From positions 62,001 to 126,000 of the forward strand of contig JBDHBX010000014.1 in assembly GCA_039592335.1 (NCBI GenBank): a stretch of DNA of 64,000 bases, given 5' to 3'. The stretch is from WVYX01 sp039592335 (lineage in GTDB: Bacteria > Gemmatimonadota > Gemmatimonadetes > Gemmatimonadales > GWC2-71-9). The notes below the pieces were generated by a model, which saw only the letters and a program-made list of their open reading frames with translations, had not been told where the DNA came from and did not search any database. Positions 52,920-62,503 of the stretch are shown one piece after another (position 1 is the stretch's first letter; each line of letters opens with the position of its first letter). A program made the translations under genes and the position numbers.

Positions 52920-53276
52920 ATGCTCGTCAGAATGAAGCAGATCCGGCTCGCGCGGACGGTCTTCGCCGCGCTCATGGCGGCAGCCCTGGTGGGGCTGCCC
53001 TCCCGGCCCGTGCTGTGCGACATGACGACGCACGAGATGGTGGCCGCGGCGGACGGGCACCATCACGACGGGCCGCGCGGTGCCGGCGTGGCCAACAGTG
53101 CCGGATGCGCCGAGTGCGACGACATGACCGGTTGCTGCGTTGCACCCGCCGGCGCGTTGTACGCAGCCACACCCGAGATCCCGACCACACCCGAGCACGG
53201 CCAGGACGCAGTCCTCACCCGGGAGCACCTGGCCAGCAACGCTCCCGCGCCGCTCACGCCACCTCCCCAAGCCTAG
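52920..53276 (+). CDS. Exported His/Cys-rich small protein heading the metal-efflux locus
   Basis: A 118-residue exported protein. An N-terminal hydrophobic segment (TVFAALMAAALVGL) is followed by likely cleavage near SRP, then Cys33, a His cluster (GHHHD, 47-49) and four cysteines in CAECDDMTGCC (63, 66, 72, 73). The rest is Pro/Ala/Thr-rich. It lies 84 bases before tolC-cusBA-like genes. A periplasmic metal-binding or metal-sensing role is inferred; I recognise no family. ATG 52932 four codons on is an alternative start. A TATAGT box at 52900-52905 could be its -10. Confidence 0.65.
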   Translation: MLVRMKQIRLARTVFAALMAAALVGLPSRPVLCDMTTHEMVAAADGHHHDGPRGAGVANSAGCAECDDMTGCCVAPAGALYAATPEIPTTPEHGQDAVLTREHLASNAPAPLTPPPQA

Positions 53277-53360
53277 CCTCTCCTAAGCCGTAGTGTGCCC
53301 GCGCGCGACGTCGCGCCGCGGGAGAGCAACGCGTCTTCTTGACGCCGAGGAGAGGTACTC

Positions 53361-54671
53361 ATGCGAACGACGAGATGGTTCGGGCCGGCGGCCGCGCCGG
53401 CGCGGACGGCACCTGGACGAGTGGTCGTACTGGTCCTGGCCCTGATGAGCGGCCTGGCGGACCACGCGAGCGCGCAAGGCACGGCCGACACGCTGCCCCT
53501 CGGCGAGGCCCTGCGCCTGGCGCGGGACGCCAACCCGATGCTCCAGAGCATGCGGCTCAGGGCCGACGCCGCCGCCGAGCAGATACCGCAGGCGGGAGCA
53601 TGGTCCAACCCGGTCCTCGCCGTCGGCCTGCGCAACCGACCGATAGACGGTTTCGGAACCGACCAACCGATGACCATGAATGTCATCGAGTTGCGTCAGC
53701 AGATCCCCTGGCCCGGCAAGCTGGGGTACGCCAAGGAGCGGGCAACGCACGTTGCGGCCGCAGAGTCTCTCGAGGTCGACGAACTCGAGGCACAACTCCT
53801 GGCCCGTGTGAAGTCGGTGTACTACCGGCTCGCCTACGTCGATCGCGCGCTCGACATCATGCGGGAGACGCGCGAGCTGCTGCGCAACTTCCTGGACGTC
53901 TCCTCGGCGCTCTACGCCGTGGGGAGCGGCCTGCAGCAGGACGTGCTTCAGGCGCAGATCGCGATCGCCCAGATGACCGAGGACATCACGGTCATGGAGC
54001 AGGACCGCGTCGCGACGGCTGCCCGCCTCAACGCGCTGCTCGGACGGTACGCCACAATCCCCATCGGACTGCTGGAACTTTCCGGACCGGGCGGGCCGCT
54101 TTTGCCCGTGGATTCTCTCATGCTCGTCGCGGCCGAGGCCCGACCCGCGCTGGCGGCGGCCCGCCGGCGCGTGGAGGCTGCCGACGCCGGGTACCGGGCG
54201 GCCCGTCGCCGACTCTACCCGGACTTCATGGTCACGCTGGGATACGGTCAGCGCCCCCAGTACACCGACTTCGTGACGCTCATGGTGGGCGTGAGTGTGC
54301 CCCTCTTCGCCGGGTCACGACAACTGCCGCTCAGGCGTGAGATGGAGGCCGTGAAGTCGGCGGAGGAAGCCAGGGCGCGCGATCTCTACAACGAGACGTT
54401 CGCTCGGCTGACCGAGCTGCGGGCCCAGGCCGAACGGGCGCGCAACCTCTCCTCTCTCTATGCCGGCTCCGTGTTGCCGCAGGCGCGCGCAGCGGTCGAG
54501 TCGGCGCTCTCGGCATACCGTGTCGGCCGCGTGGATTACATGACCCTCGTGGCCAACGAAATGACAGTCAATCGCTATGAGATCGAGACGGTGCGGCTCG
54601 CCGCCGACTACCACCGCGCACTCGCCGAGCTGGAGGCGCTGGTGGGCACCGAACTCGGAGGTGGACAATGA
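53361..54671 (+). CDS. TolC-family outer-membrane efflux protein (CusC-like)
   Basis: A 436-residue outer-membrane factor. A signal peptide ends at DHASAQ (about residue 39). Two outer-membrane efflux repeats are seen; the second starts at DSLMLVAAEARPALAAARRRVEAAD. QQIPWPGKLGYAKERATHVA is typical of OEP proteins of heavy-metal efflux systems. Its TGA overlaps the ATG of the adaptor (54668-54671). With the following two genes it forms a tripartite pump. Confidence 0.88.
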   Translation: MRTTRWFGPAAAPARTAPGRVVVLVLALMSGLADHASAQGTADTLPLGEALRLARDANPMLQSMRLRADAAAEQIPQAGAWSNPVLAVGLRNRPIDGFGTDQPMTMNVIELRQQIPWPGKLGYAKERATHVAAAESLEVDELEAQLLARVKSVYYRLAYVDRALDIMRETRELLRNFLDVSSALYAVGSGLQQDVLQAQIAIAQMTEDITVMEQDRVATAARLNALLGRYATIPIGLLELSGPGGPLLPVDSLMLVAAEARPALAAARRRVEAADAGYRAARRRLYPDFMVTLGYGQRPQYTDFVTLMVGVSVPLFAGSRQLPLRREMEAVKSAEEARARDLYNETFARLTELRAQAERARNLSSLYAGSVLPQARAAVESALSAYRVGRVDYMTLVANEMTVNRYEIETVRLAADYHRALAELEALVGTELGGGQ

Positions 54672-55897
54672 ACCGCGCCTACGCACTCTCCATTTTCACC
54701 CCCTTGCTACTCGCCGCCTGCGGTAGTGGAGACAACGACTCGGCCATGCCGGAGATGACGGCAGAGGAACACGCAGCGCATCTCGCCGGCGGCACGCAGG
54801 GGGCGACCGACAGCACCGGCACCGCGGTCCGGCAAGCCGTGCACCTCTCGGCGGAGGAGGAACGTGCGCTGGGAGTGATTTACACGACCGTCCATCGGAT
54901 GGATCTGACCCGCACCGTGCGCACCGTGGGCCGCATCGAGGTCCCCGAGCCCAACCTGGTAGACGTTACGCCCAAGATCGACGGCTTCGTCGAGCAGCTC
55001 TTCGTGAGCTCCACTGGAGAGCCGGTGCGCCGCGGGCAGGCGCTCCTCTCCCTCTACAGCCCCGCAATGGTCGCGGCCCAGGAGGAGCTGCTGACGGCCA
55101 AGCGGATGGCGGACCGTGTCGACCGGCGTTCCGGCGAGGCATGGAACAGCGCGCAGGAGATGCTCGCGGCGGCACGGCGGCGCCTGGAGTACTGGGACAT
55201 CACGGCCGATCAGATCGCACGCATCGAGCAAACGGGCGAGGTCTCCAAGGCACTGACCCTCGTGGCCCCGTTCACGGGAATCGTCCTCGAGAAGTACGTG
55301 GTAGAAGGCCAGCGTGTCACCGCGGGCATGCAGCTCTACCGGCTCGCCGACCTGACGGAGATCTGGGTGGAGGGCGACGTGTTCGAGCAGGATCTCCAAT
55401 TCGTGCGGACCGGAGCCCGGGCACACATCGAGGTCTCGGCGTATCCCGGCGAGCACATCATGGGCCGCGTGAGCTTCATCTACCCGGTCGTGGACGAGCA
55501 GACTCGCACGAACCTCATACGGGTCACCGTCAGCAACCCCGAAATGAGGCTCAAGCCCGGGATGTTCGCCACCATGTATTTCGATGCCGAGATCGGCAAC
55601 GTGGTCGCCGTTCCGGTACAGGCCGTGGTCCAGACGGGTGAGCGCAGCCTCGTGTTCCACCGGCATGAAGACGGATCGCTCCACCCGCACGAGGTCGTGT
55701 TGGGCGCGCGCGCGGGTGACCTGGTCCAGGTCCTCGCCGGGCTCGAGGAAGGCGTGGAGATCGTGGCCTCCGCGAACTTCCTGGTAGACGCCGAGTCTCG
55801 ACTCGGCAGCACCGGCAGCGGCATGCCCGGCATGCAGCACACGGATCTTGATTCGGTGCTCGAACCCCCCGACACCTCGGAGCACCGCCATGATTAA
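54668..55897 (+). CDS. cusB: CusB-like periplasmic adaptor of a heavy-metal RND pump
   Basis: A 409-residue adaptor. The lipobox LLLAAC places Cys18 as the lipid attachment site. A Met/His-rich stretch (SAMPEMTAEEHAAHL) follows. Lipoyl and barrel elements are clear (DVTPKIDGFVEQLFVSSTGEPVRRG in parts, APFTGIVLEKYVVEGQRV, LADLTEIWVEGDVFEQDL). Such adaptors pass Cu(I)/Ag(I) or other metals from the periplasm to the pump and TolC. It overlaps the outer-membrane gene at its start, and its end overlaps the next start by eight bases (ATGATTAA). Confidence 0.87.
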   Translation: MNRAYALSIFTPLLLAACGSGDNDSAMPEMTAEEHAAHLAGGTQGATDSTGTAVRQAVHLSAEEERALGVIYTTVHRMDLTRTVRTVGRIEVPEPNLVDVTPKIDGFVEQLFVSSTGEPVRRGQALLSLYSPAMVAAQEELLTAKRMADRVDRRSGEAWNSAQEMLAAARRRLEYWDITADQIARIEQTGEVSKALTLVAPFTGIVLEKYVVEGQRVTAGMQLYRLADLTEIWVEGDVFEQDLQFVRTGARAHIEVSAYPGEHIMGRVSFIYPVVDEQTRTNLIRVTVSNPEMRLKPGMFATMYFDAEIGNVVAVPVQAVVQTGERSLVFHRHEDGSLHPHEVVLGARAGDLVQVLAGLEEGVEIVASANFLVDAESRLGSTGSGMPGMQHTDLDSVLEPPDTSEHRHD

Positions 55898-58800
55898 CGC
55901 CGTCATCGCGTGGTCGCTGCGCAACCGGTTCCTGGTGCTGCTGGCCACCGCCGCCCTAATCGGTGGCGGCGTGTGGGCAATGCGCACCACTCCATTGGAC
56001 GCGATTCCCGACTTGTCGGACGTTCAGGTCATCGTCCAAACGGACTACCGGGAACAGTCCCCGGACATCGTCGAGGATCAGATCACCTATCCGATCGCCT
56101 CGGAGATGCTCAAGGTGCCGGGTGCACGGGTGGTGCGGGCGTTCTCGTTCTTCGGCCTCAGCCTCGTGTACGTGATCTTCGAGGACGGGACCGACATCTA
56201 CTGGGCCCGCTCGCGGGTGCTGGAATACCTCAACGGCATCCGCCAGCAACTCCCGCCCGGCGTGGAGCCCACGCTGGGCCCTGACGCAACCGGCGTGGGG
56301 TGGGTGTTCGAGTACGTGCTCGAGTCGGACAGCCTGGACCTGGCCGAGCTGCGCACGCTGCAGGACTGGTACATCCGCTACCAGCTCACCTCCGTACCCG
56401 GCGTGTCGGAGGTCGCGAGCCTGGGCGGATTCGTCAAGCAGTACCAAGTGGAGGTGGACCCCGAGCGGCTGCGGGCGTTCGGCATTCCCGTGACCCACGT
56501 GGCACAGGCGATCGGCGCGCACAACGTCGATATCGGCGCCCGCGTGCTCGAGATGGGGGGCCGCGAGTACATGATCCGCGGCCTGGGATATCTCAAGGGC
56601 ATTCCCGACATCGAGAACGTCACCGTCGGCGCCACGCCGGGCGGCACGCCGATCCGCGTCGCCGACGTGGCTACCGTACGACTCGGCCCCGCGCCGCGGC
56701 GCGGCGCGGCGGACCTAAACGGCCGCGGGGAGGTTGTGGCCGGCATCGTCGTGATGCGGTTCGGCTCGGACGCCCTCAAGACGATCGAGCACGTCAAGGA
56801 GCGAGTTGCCGAAATCCAGGAGGGTCTTCCCGCCGACGTGCGGATCCGCACGGCCTACGACCGTAGTGACCTCATCCACCGTGCCATCGAGAACTTGCGC
56901 GACAAGCTGATCGAGGAATCGCTGATCGTTGCCGCGGTGGCCGTGCTGTTTCTGCTGCACGCCCGGTCGGCCCTCGTGGCCATCGTGACGCTCCCCACGC
57001 CAACATCATGAGCCTGGGCGGCATCGCGATCGCCATCGGCGCCATGGTGGATGGCGCCATCGTGATGATCGAGAACATGCACAAGCACCTCGAGCGGGCC
57101 GAAGGCACGGTCGACCGGTGGGAGATCGTGCTGGAGAGCGCCAAGCAGGTGGGGCCGCCGTTGTTCTTTTCCCTCCTGATCATCACGTTCAGCTTCCTGC
57201 CCGTGTTCACCCTGGAGCAGCAGGAGGGGCGGCTCTTCAAGCCGCTGGCCTTCACCAAGACGTTCGCCATGGCCGGATCGGCGCTCCTGTCCATCACGCT
57301 CGTTCCGGTGCTGATGGGCTACCTCATCAGGGGCAAGATCAAGCCGGAGGCACGGAATCCCGTGAACCGCGCGCTCCGCTGGGCCTACCGCCCCGTCATC
57401 GGGTTCGCGGTACGGCGGCCCTGGGCGGTGCTCGCCGGTGCGGCCCTGATCCTGGCGGTCACCATCGTCCCGTGGCGGCGGCTGGGGAGCGAGTTCATGC
57501 CGCCGCTCCAGGAGGGCTCGGTGCTGTTCATGCCCACGACCGTGCCTGGCGTCTCAATCGCGCAGGCGCGCGAGACTATGCGCTGGCAGGACAGCGTGCT
57601 CGCCTCGTTCCCCGAGGTGGAGACGGTGCTCGGCAAGGCGGGGCGGGCCAACACCGCCACCGACCCGGCCCCACTCGACATGTTCGAGACAACCATCACG
57701 CTCAAGCCGAAGGACCAGTGGCGCCCCGGCATGACGTATGAACGACTCATCGCGGACATGGACCGAATGGTCAGTCTGCCCGGTGTGACGAACGCCTGGA
57801 CGATGCCCATCAAGGGGAGGATCGACATGCTGGCCACGGGCGTTCGCACGGCCGTCGGCATCAAGATCTTCGGGTCGGACCTCGACACCCTACAAATGCT
57901 CGGCGAGCGGGTCGAGCGCATCATGCAGCAGGTTCCCGGCACGCGGAGCGCGTTCGCCGAACGGGGCGTATCGGGCTATTACGTGGACATCGACATCAAC
58001 CGCGAGGAAGCGGCTCGATACGGCCTCAACGTGGGAGACGTCCACCACGCGATCATGGCGACGGTCGGCGGCGTGACCGCGGCCGTCACCGTGGAGGGTC
58101 GCGAGCGCTACGCCGTGAACGTCCGCTACCCCCGAGAGCTGCGTGACGACGTCGACAAGCTGCGTGAGGTCCTGGTACCGACCGTGGCGGGCGCCCAGAT
58201 CCCATTGGGGCAGGTCGCCACCGTCGAGGTGCTCCAGGGCCCGATGGCCGTGAAGACCGAAAACGCCTTCCCGGTCACTACCATCTTCGCGGACATCGAG
58301 GGGGTCGACGTCGGCAGCTACGTGCAGGAGGCCCGGCAGGTGGTGTCACAGCAGCTCGTCCTGCCAGCGGGGTATACCCTCGTGTGGAGCGGGCAGTACG
58401 AGTTCATGGAGCGGGTGGCGGAGAAGCTGCGCGTGGTGGTCCCGGTGACGCTGGCGATCATCTTCCTCCTCCTGTATCTGAATTTCCGCGGGGTCGCCGA
58501 GTCTCTCATCGTGATGCTCGCGCTGCCGTTCTCGCTGGTGGGGGGGATCTGGTTCCTCTGGCTGCTGGGCTACAACACCAGCGTCGCCGTCTGGGTGGGC
58601 TTCATCGCCCTCGCGGGCGTCGCCGCCGAGACCGGGGTCGTGATGCTGATCTACCTGGATGAAGCTTTCCACCGCCGCGGCCTCGAAGGCCGCATGCGAA
58701 GCAGCGCAGACGTTGCCGACGCCGTGCGGGAGGGAGCGCTTGAGCGGCTACGACCGGTGATCATGACCGTGACGGCGATCATCGCCGGCCTCGCGCCCAT

Positions 58801-58960
58801 CATGTGGAGCGCAGGCACCGGCGCAGACGTAATGAAGCGCATCGCCTCGCCCATGGTGGGAGGGATGCTCTCAGCCACCGTGCTGACCCTTGTGGTGATC
58901 CCGGCAATCTACCTGCTGTGGCGCCGCTGGCAGGTGGCGCGCAAGGCGCTAACCACCTAG
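55890..58960 (+). pseudogene. cusA: CusA-like heavy-metal RND permease, interrupted by a frameshifting deletion
   Basis: The N-terminal part (55890-57011, 373 residues) opens with the RND first helix, EDGTDIYWARSRVLEYL and DLSDVQVIVQTDYREQSPDIVEDQ, typical of HME-RND pumps, and reads normally up to AIVTLP. The remaining part (57008-58960, 650 residues) restarts at MSLGGIAIAIGAMVDGAIVMIEN in another frame and continues to the natural end. In E. coli CusA about 16 residues of a membrane helix lie between these points; here two bases remain, so about 46 bases seem to be missing (near 56997). Both halves are otherwise intact, with no other stops. A recent loss, or an assembly error, are equally possible. 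Confidence 0.85.
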
Positions 58961-59430
58961 CCGCCGGAGTCGGTCCGCACCCGGCGCGACGACCAGTGGA
59001 TGTGCACGATGCGCCAGCCGTCTGCGGTGTGGCGCAGCAGCATCGTCTCGACGCCCCGGACGTCGATCGGTCGCTCGCGGAACGTGCCCGTGCTGTGCGA
59101 TTCCGTAAGCATCCATGCGACATCGCCGGCGGAGCCCGAGCGCTCACTGGTGATCTCGCGGCTGACCGATTGTGCGAATTCCATGTCCGCCGGGAGGTGA
59201 TGGGAGCGGTACTCGTCGCGGGAGGCCTCGACACCGCCACTCTCGAAGATCACGACGTCCAGAGCCAATAGCGATAGCGCGGTCGCGCTGTCGCCGGCGG
59301 CCAGTGCGGCGTGGAAGGCGTGAACGGTCTCAGGTGCGCTCGAGCGGGGGTGATCCTGGCCCGCCAGCACCTGGAGGCCGAGTGCCGCCGGCGAGAGTAC
59401 GAGTGCCGCCGTGACGATGAGCGTGCGCAT
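58957..59430 (-). CDS. Exported NTF2-like / DUF4440-type protein
   Basis: A 157-residue protein with a signal peptide ending near LAGQD. The mature part has the NTF2-like pattern: VHAFHAALAAGDSATALSLLALDVVIFESGG early, and a terminal strand GWRIVHIHWSSRR. These cone-shaped folds bind small molecules or act as isomerases; the function here is unknown. Its TAG overlaps the TAG of the pump gene (CTAG, 58957-58960). It trails the FAH-family gene by 69 bases. Confidence 0.78.
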   Translation of the reverse strand: MRTLIVTAALVLSPAALGLQVLAGQDHPRSSAPETVHAFHAALAAGDSATALSLLALDVVIFESGGVEASRDEYRSHHLPADMEFAQSVSREITSERSGSAGDVAWMLTESHSTGTFRERPIDVRGVETMLLRHTADGWRIVHIHWSSRRVRTDSGG

Positions 59431-59499
59431 AGGGAGGCCTTTCGTTCGGGATGCAGCCCAGTCTGGGACTTTCGTCTCAATAGCGTTGGAACACGTCGA

Positions 59500-60345
59500 T
59501 CAGGGCTGAGCTGGCGCGCGCACCACGGTGTTGCGCAGGACGCCAACCCCCTCCAGCTCCACCTCGACCACGTCGCCCACCGCCATCGCTCGCGTGCTGC
59601 CGGGCGTGCCGGTGAAGATCAGATCGCCGGGGTGGAGCGTCACGTATCGGCTCACGTAGCTCACGATCGCGGCGACGTCGAAGATGAGGTCTCGCGTGCG
59701 CTCCTGCTGGCGCACCTCGCCATTCACCCGCGTGGTGAGTAGGAGGTCGTCATAGTCCAGGCCCCGCGCGATCACCGGCCCGACGGGCCCGAACCCGTCC
59801 GACGCCTTCGCCCGCAGCCACTGGAGGTCCGACCGTTGCCAATCGCGCTCGCTCAGGTCGTTGCCGGCCGTCACCCCGAACACGTACTCCAGGGCTTCGG
59901 CCTCCGACACCCGCTGCGCCAGCTTGCCGATGACGATCACCATCTCGCCCTCGTAGTGCAGGTTCGACGCGTCGGGTGGCATCACGATGGGCTCATCGGG
60001 GCCGATGACCGACGTGGGGTACTTAGCGAACAGCCCCGGATACGCCGCCGGCTCCCGCTCGCCCAGATGGCTCTGGTAGTTGAGACCCACCGCGATCACC
60101 TTGGACGGCTCGCACGGAGCGAGCAGCCGCACCTCGGCCAGCGGGACCGCCATGCTGGTACGGCTAGGCGTATCGAACGGCGCTCCGTCCAGTGGGTAGA
60201 TCGTCTCTCCCTCCAGCACCCCGTACGCCTCCATCCCCTCGTGGGCGTAGCGGACATACCGCGTGACGCCCTCCTGCCCCGCAGCGACCGTCGCCACCGA
60301 GAGCAGCGCGATCACTCCGCTCGCAACTCGTGCCATGGTTCGCAT
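59500..60345 (-). CDS. Exported fumarylacetoacetate hydrolase-family protein
   Basis: A 281-residue FAH-fold protein. The metal-binding acidic residues are in HYEGEMVIVIGK, and other hallmarks are IAVGLNYQSHL, GVTAGNDLSERDWQ, KASDGFGPVGPV and GDLIFTGTPGSTRAM. Unusually, it begins with a signal peptide (about residues 1-23, ending VAAGQE). FAH-family enzymes are normally cytosolic hydratases, decarboxylases or hydrolases of keto-acids. It starts seven bases after the serine hydrolase stop, and cytochrome c lies one gene farther upstream, so the run is probably an operon. Confidence 0.83.
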   Translation of the reverse strand: MRTMARVASGVIALLSVATVAAGQEGVTRYVRYAHEGMEAYGVLEGETIYPLDGAPFDTPSRTSMAVPLAEVRLLAPCEPSKVIAVGLNYQSHLGEREPAAYPGLFAKYPTSVIGPDEPIVMPPDASNLHYEGEMVIVIGKLAQRVSEAEALEYVFGVTAGNDLSERDWQRSDLQWLRAKASDGFGPVGPVIARGLDYDDLLLTTRVNGEVRQQERTRDLIFDVAAIVSYVSRYVTLHPGDLIFTGTPGSTRAMAVGDVVEVELEGVGVLRNTVVRAPAQP

Positions 60346-60352
60346 CGTCCGG

Positions 60353-61582
60353 CTAGCCTCCGTCCTCGATCGACTCCAGCACCCGTTTCACCAACTCATC
60401 CATTGCGCCGCGCTGGATCCAGCGGGCCACGATCACGATGTCGTGCTCAGGATCGCAATACACCACGTTGGCGCCCGCACCCAAGTGGAAGAACGACATC
60501 TCGGGGGCGCTTGGCAGCCGCTGCTGACCCGTGTTGAGGAACCAGTTCATGAACCCGTAGGTGGGTTGTGCCTCGGTCGGCGTGAGCGCCATCGTCACCC
60601 AGGCGTCCGAGAGGAGCTGCTGGTCCTCCCACTTCCCCCGTCGCAGAGTGAACAGGCCGAAGCGCGCCTGGTCCATCGCACTGATCCACATGCCTCCACC
60701 CCAGTGCCCACCGCCGCTCACCGACTGCACCTTGACGCCGTCCACGATCACCCACGAGTTCTCGTAGCCGTACCACCGCCAGGTGTTGGACGCCCCGATG
60801 GGATCCATGACGTAGTCCCTCAGCACTTGCGGCAGCGGCCGGCGCCACACGTGGAGCGCGGCGAGGGCAAGCACGTTCACGCGAACGTCGTTGTACTTGT
60901 ACGAGCTCCCCGGCTCGTTGCGCTCGCGCTCCTGGTACTCGGCCAGCGGCATGTCACGGGGTGGCCGGTCGGCCCAGTCGGGCTTGGCCCACAGCGTCCC
61001 TTCCCAGTCGCTGGTCTGCCGTAGCAGGTGGTCCCACGAGACTTTGCGGTTGTGCTCCGAGTCGAAGTGGTCCGTGGGGACGTACTCTTTCACCGGATCG
61101 TCGAGGTCCCGGATCATTCCTCGATCCCACGCCAGTCCCACCGTCGTCGAGAGGAAGCTCTTGGTGACGCTGAACGTCATGTCCACGCGGTGCGGCTCGC
61201 CCCACTCCGCCACGATGTAGCCGTGCCGCAGGATGATGCCGGTCTGGTCGCCGCGCGTCTTGAACGGTCCGATCGCCTCGCCGTGGGGCTCCCGCCCGAA
61301 GCCCAGGTAGTGGTTTCGCTCCAGATCGCGCGGCGCCTCGGTCTCGCTACTGCGGGCGAATTCGATGGCCCCCGCCAGCTCGAGCGGGTCCATCCCCACG
61401 TCTTGCGCCCGGCGTCGTTCCCAGTCGTCACCCGTTCCGGGGTAGTAAACCGCATCCTGCGAGCGGACGGCCGTGCGCTCGGCAACCGGGGCGCTGTTCT
61501 GCGCCAGCACCATCGGCGCAACCAGCAGGGTCCACAGCACCGTCAGGCTCGCGCTCAGGGCGAACTTCGTCACTCGTCGCAT
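60353..61582 (-). CDS. Exported serine hydrolase, beta-lactamase class C family
   Basis: A 409-residue exported hydrolase with a signal peptide ending PMVLAQ. The nucleophile motif is SVTK (Ser138, Lys141) and YKYND supplies the Tyr-x-Asn element; HLGAGAN near the end may occupy the third motif. It is not closely similar to the serine hydrolase at 4038. Substrate unknown. Its neighbours downstream and upstream are an FAH-family protein and a cytochrome c. Confidence 0.85.
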   Translation of the reverse strand: MRRVTKFALSASLTVLWTLLVAPMVLAQNSAPVAERTAVRSQDAVYYPGTGDDWERRRAQDVGMDPLELAGAIEFARSSETEAPRDLERNHYLGFGREPHGEAIGPFKTRGDQTGIILRHGYIVAEWGEPHRVDMTFSVTKSFLSTTVGLAWDRGMIRDLDDPVKEYVPTDHFDSEHNRKVSWDHLLRQTSDWEGTLWAKPDWADRPPRDMPLAEYQERERNEPGSSYKYNDVRVNVLALAALHVWRRPLPQVLRDYVMDPIGASNTWRWYGYENSWVIVDGVKVQSVSGGGHWGGGMWISAMDQARFGLFTLRRGKWEDQQLLSDAWVTMALTPTEAQPTYGFMNWFLNTGQQRLPSAPEMSFFHLGAGANVVYCDPEHDIVIVARWIQRGAMDELVKRVLESIEDGG

Positions 61583-61637
61583 GGGTACTCCATCATCTGA
61601 TGGATGGTGGGGGCACGCGGATTCGCGTTTACTGCCG

Positions 61638-62024
61638 TCAGCGTTCGGGGTGACTGATCGCCCAGACGTAAGCCGCCACGGCGCGCACGTCGCGATCGCT
61701 CAGCCCCGACACGCCGCGCATCGGCATGGGCTCGCCCGTCTCGGTCTCGGTCCGCGGCTTGCCGTGAACGACCTGCTCCAGGATCTCCTCGTACGTGCCG
61801 GAACCGCTCCTCCACTCGCCATCCCGCAAGGAGGGACCCGCCTCCGAGCCCTCGCCGCGCCGTCCGTGGCAGTCGGCACACCCGCCACGCTCATGGAACA
61901 CCATGGATCCAACCTCGATCACGGAGTCGGTGACGGCGGCCGGGCGATCCTGCCCGGCGGCGGACGGCGACGTGATCATCCCAAGCGCAAGCACCAGCAC
62001 GAGCGTGGCTCCGAATCGGAACAT
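61638..62024 (-). CDS. Monohaem cytochrome c, exported
   Basis: A 128-residue class I cytochrome c. A signal peptide ends near SAAGQD. The haem site is CADCH (Cys49, Cys52, His53); the sixth ligand is probably Met100 or Met102 in EPMPMRGV. It likely carries electrons in the periplasm. It heads a minus-strand run with the serine hydrolase (55 bases downstream) and the FAH-family gene. Upstream for 173 bases to the next gene I see no clear feature. Confidence 0.9.
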   Translation of the reverse strand: MFRFGATLVLVLALGMITSPSAAGQDRPAAVTDSVIEVGSMVFHERGGCADCHGRRGEGSEAGPSLRDGEWRSGSGTYEEILEQVVHGKPRTETETGEPMPMRGVSGLSDRDVRAVAAYVWAISHPER

Positions 62025-62197
62025 GAGGTCCTCCGCGACACGGCATTGGGCTGTGGGGCGCCCTCCGTGAAGCTACCGCCCAGGATCGCCTGCCTGCAAC
62101 GGGGTGTGCATGCCGCCCCTCGCCACTTCCCCCTCACTCCCGTACCTTAACGATCACACCGTTGCGCCCTCAGAACCCAGCTCGCGAGGGAGGTCTG

Positions 62198-62503
62198 ATG
62201 AGCACCGAGTTGTTGGCCAGCGCGCTCAAGGCGTTGCGGAGCCTCGCGGATAGGGCCGGTACGCAGCTCGTCGAGGTGCGGCTGATCGTGGAGAACCATG
62301 CCGGCGCCCAGCAGTTGGCCGACGCACTGCAGCCCGAGGGAGAGCGGTCGTCCGAGGTCGTGGGAGACGTTGTTTCGAGCCAGGACGCGATCCAGATGTG
62401 GGAGACCGGCACGGACCTGGAGAGGACCCGCGACCTGGGTGGAACGCTGGACGGCGTGCGCTGGCAGATCGATTGGCACCAGCAGGGAGGTCCGACCGAC
62501 TGA
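62198..62503 (+). CDS. Small conserved-looking protein of unknown function
   Basis: A 101-residue protein without signal peptide or membrane segment. It appears helical at the start (ELLASALKALRSLADRAG) and mixed later (EVRLIVENHAGAQQLADAL, GVRWQIDWHQQGG). GGGAGG lies five bases before the ATG, which supports translation. I recognise no family. Its stop abuts the stop of the convergent beta-barrel gene. Confidence 0.6.
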   Translation: MSTELLASALKALRSLADRAGTQLVEVRLIVENHAGAQQLADALQPEGERSSEVVGDVVSSQDAIQMWETGTDLERTRDLGGTLDGVRWQIDWHQQGGPTD

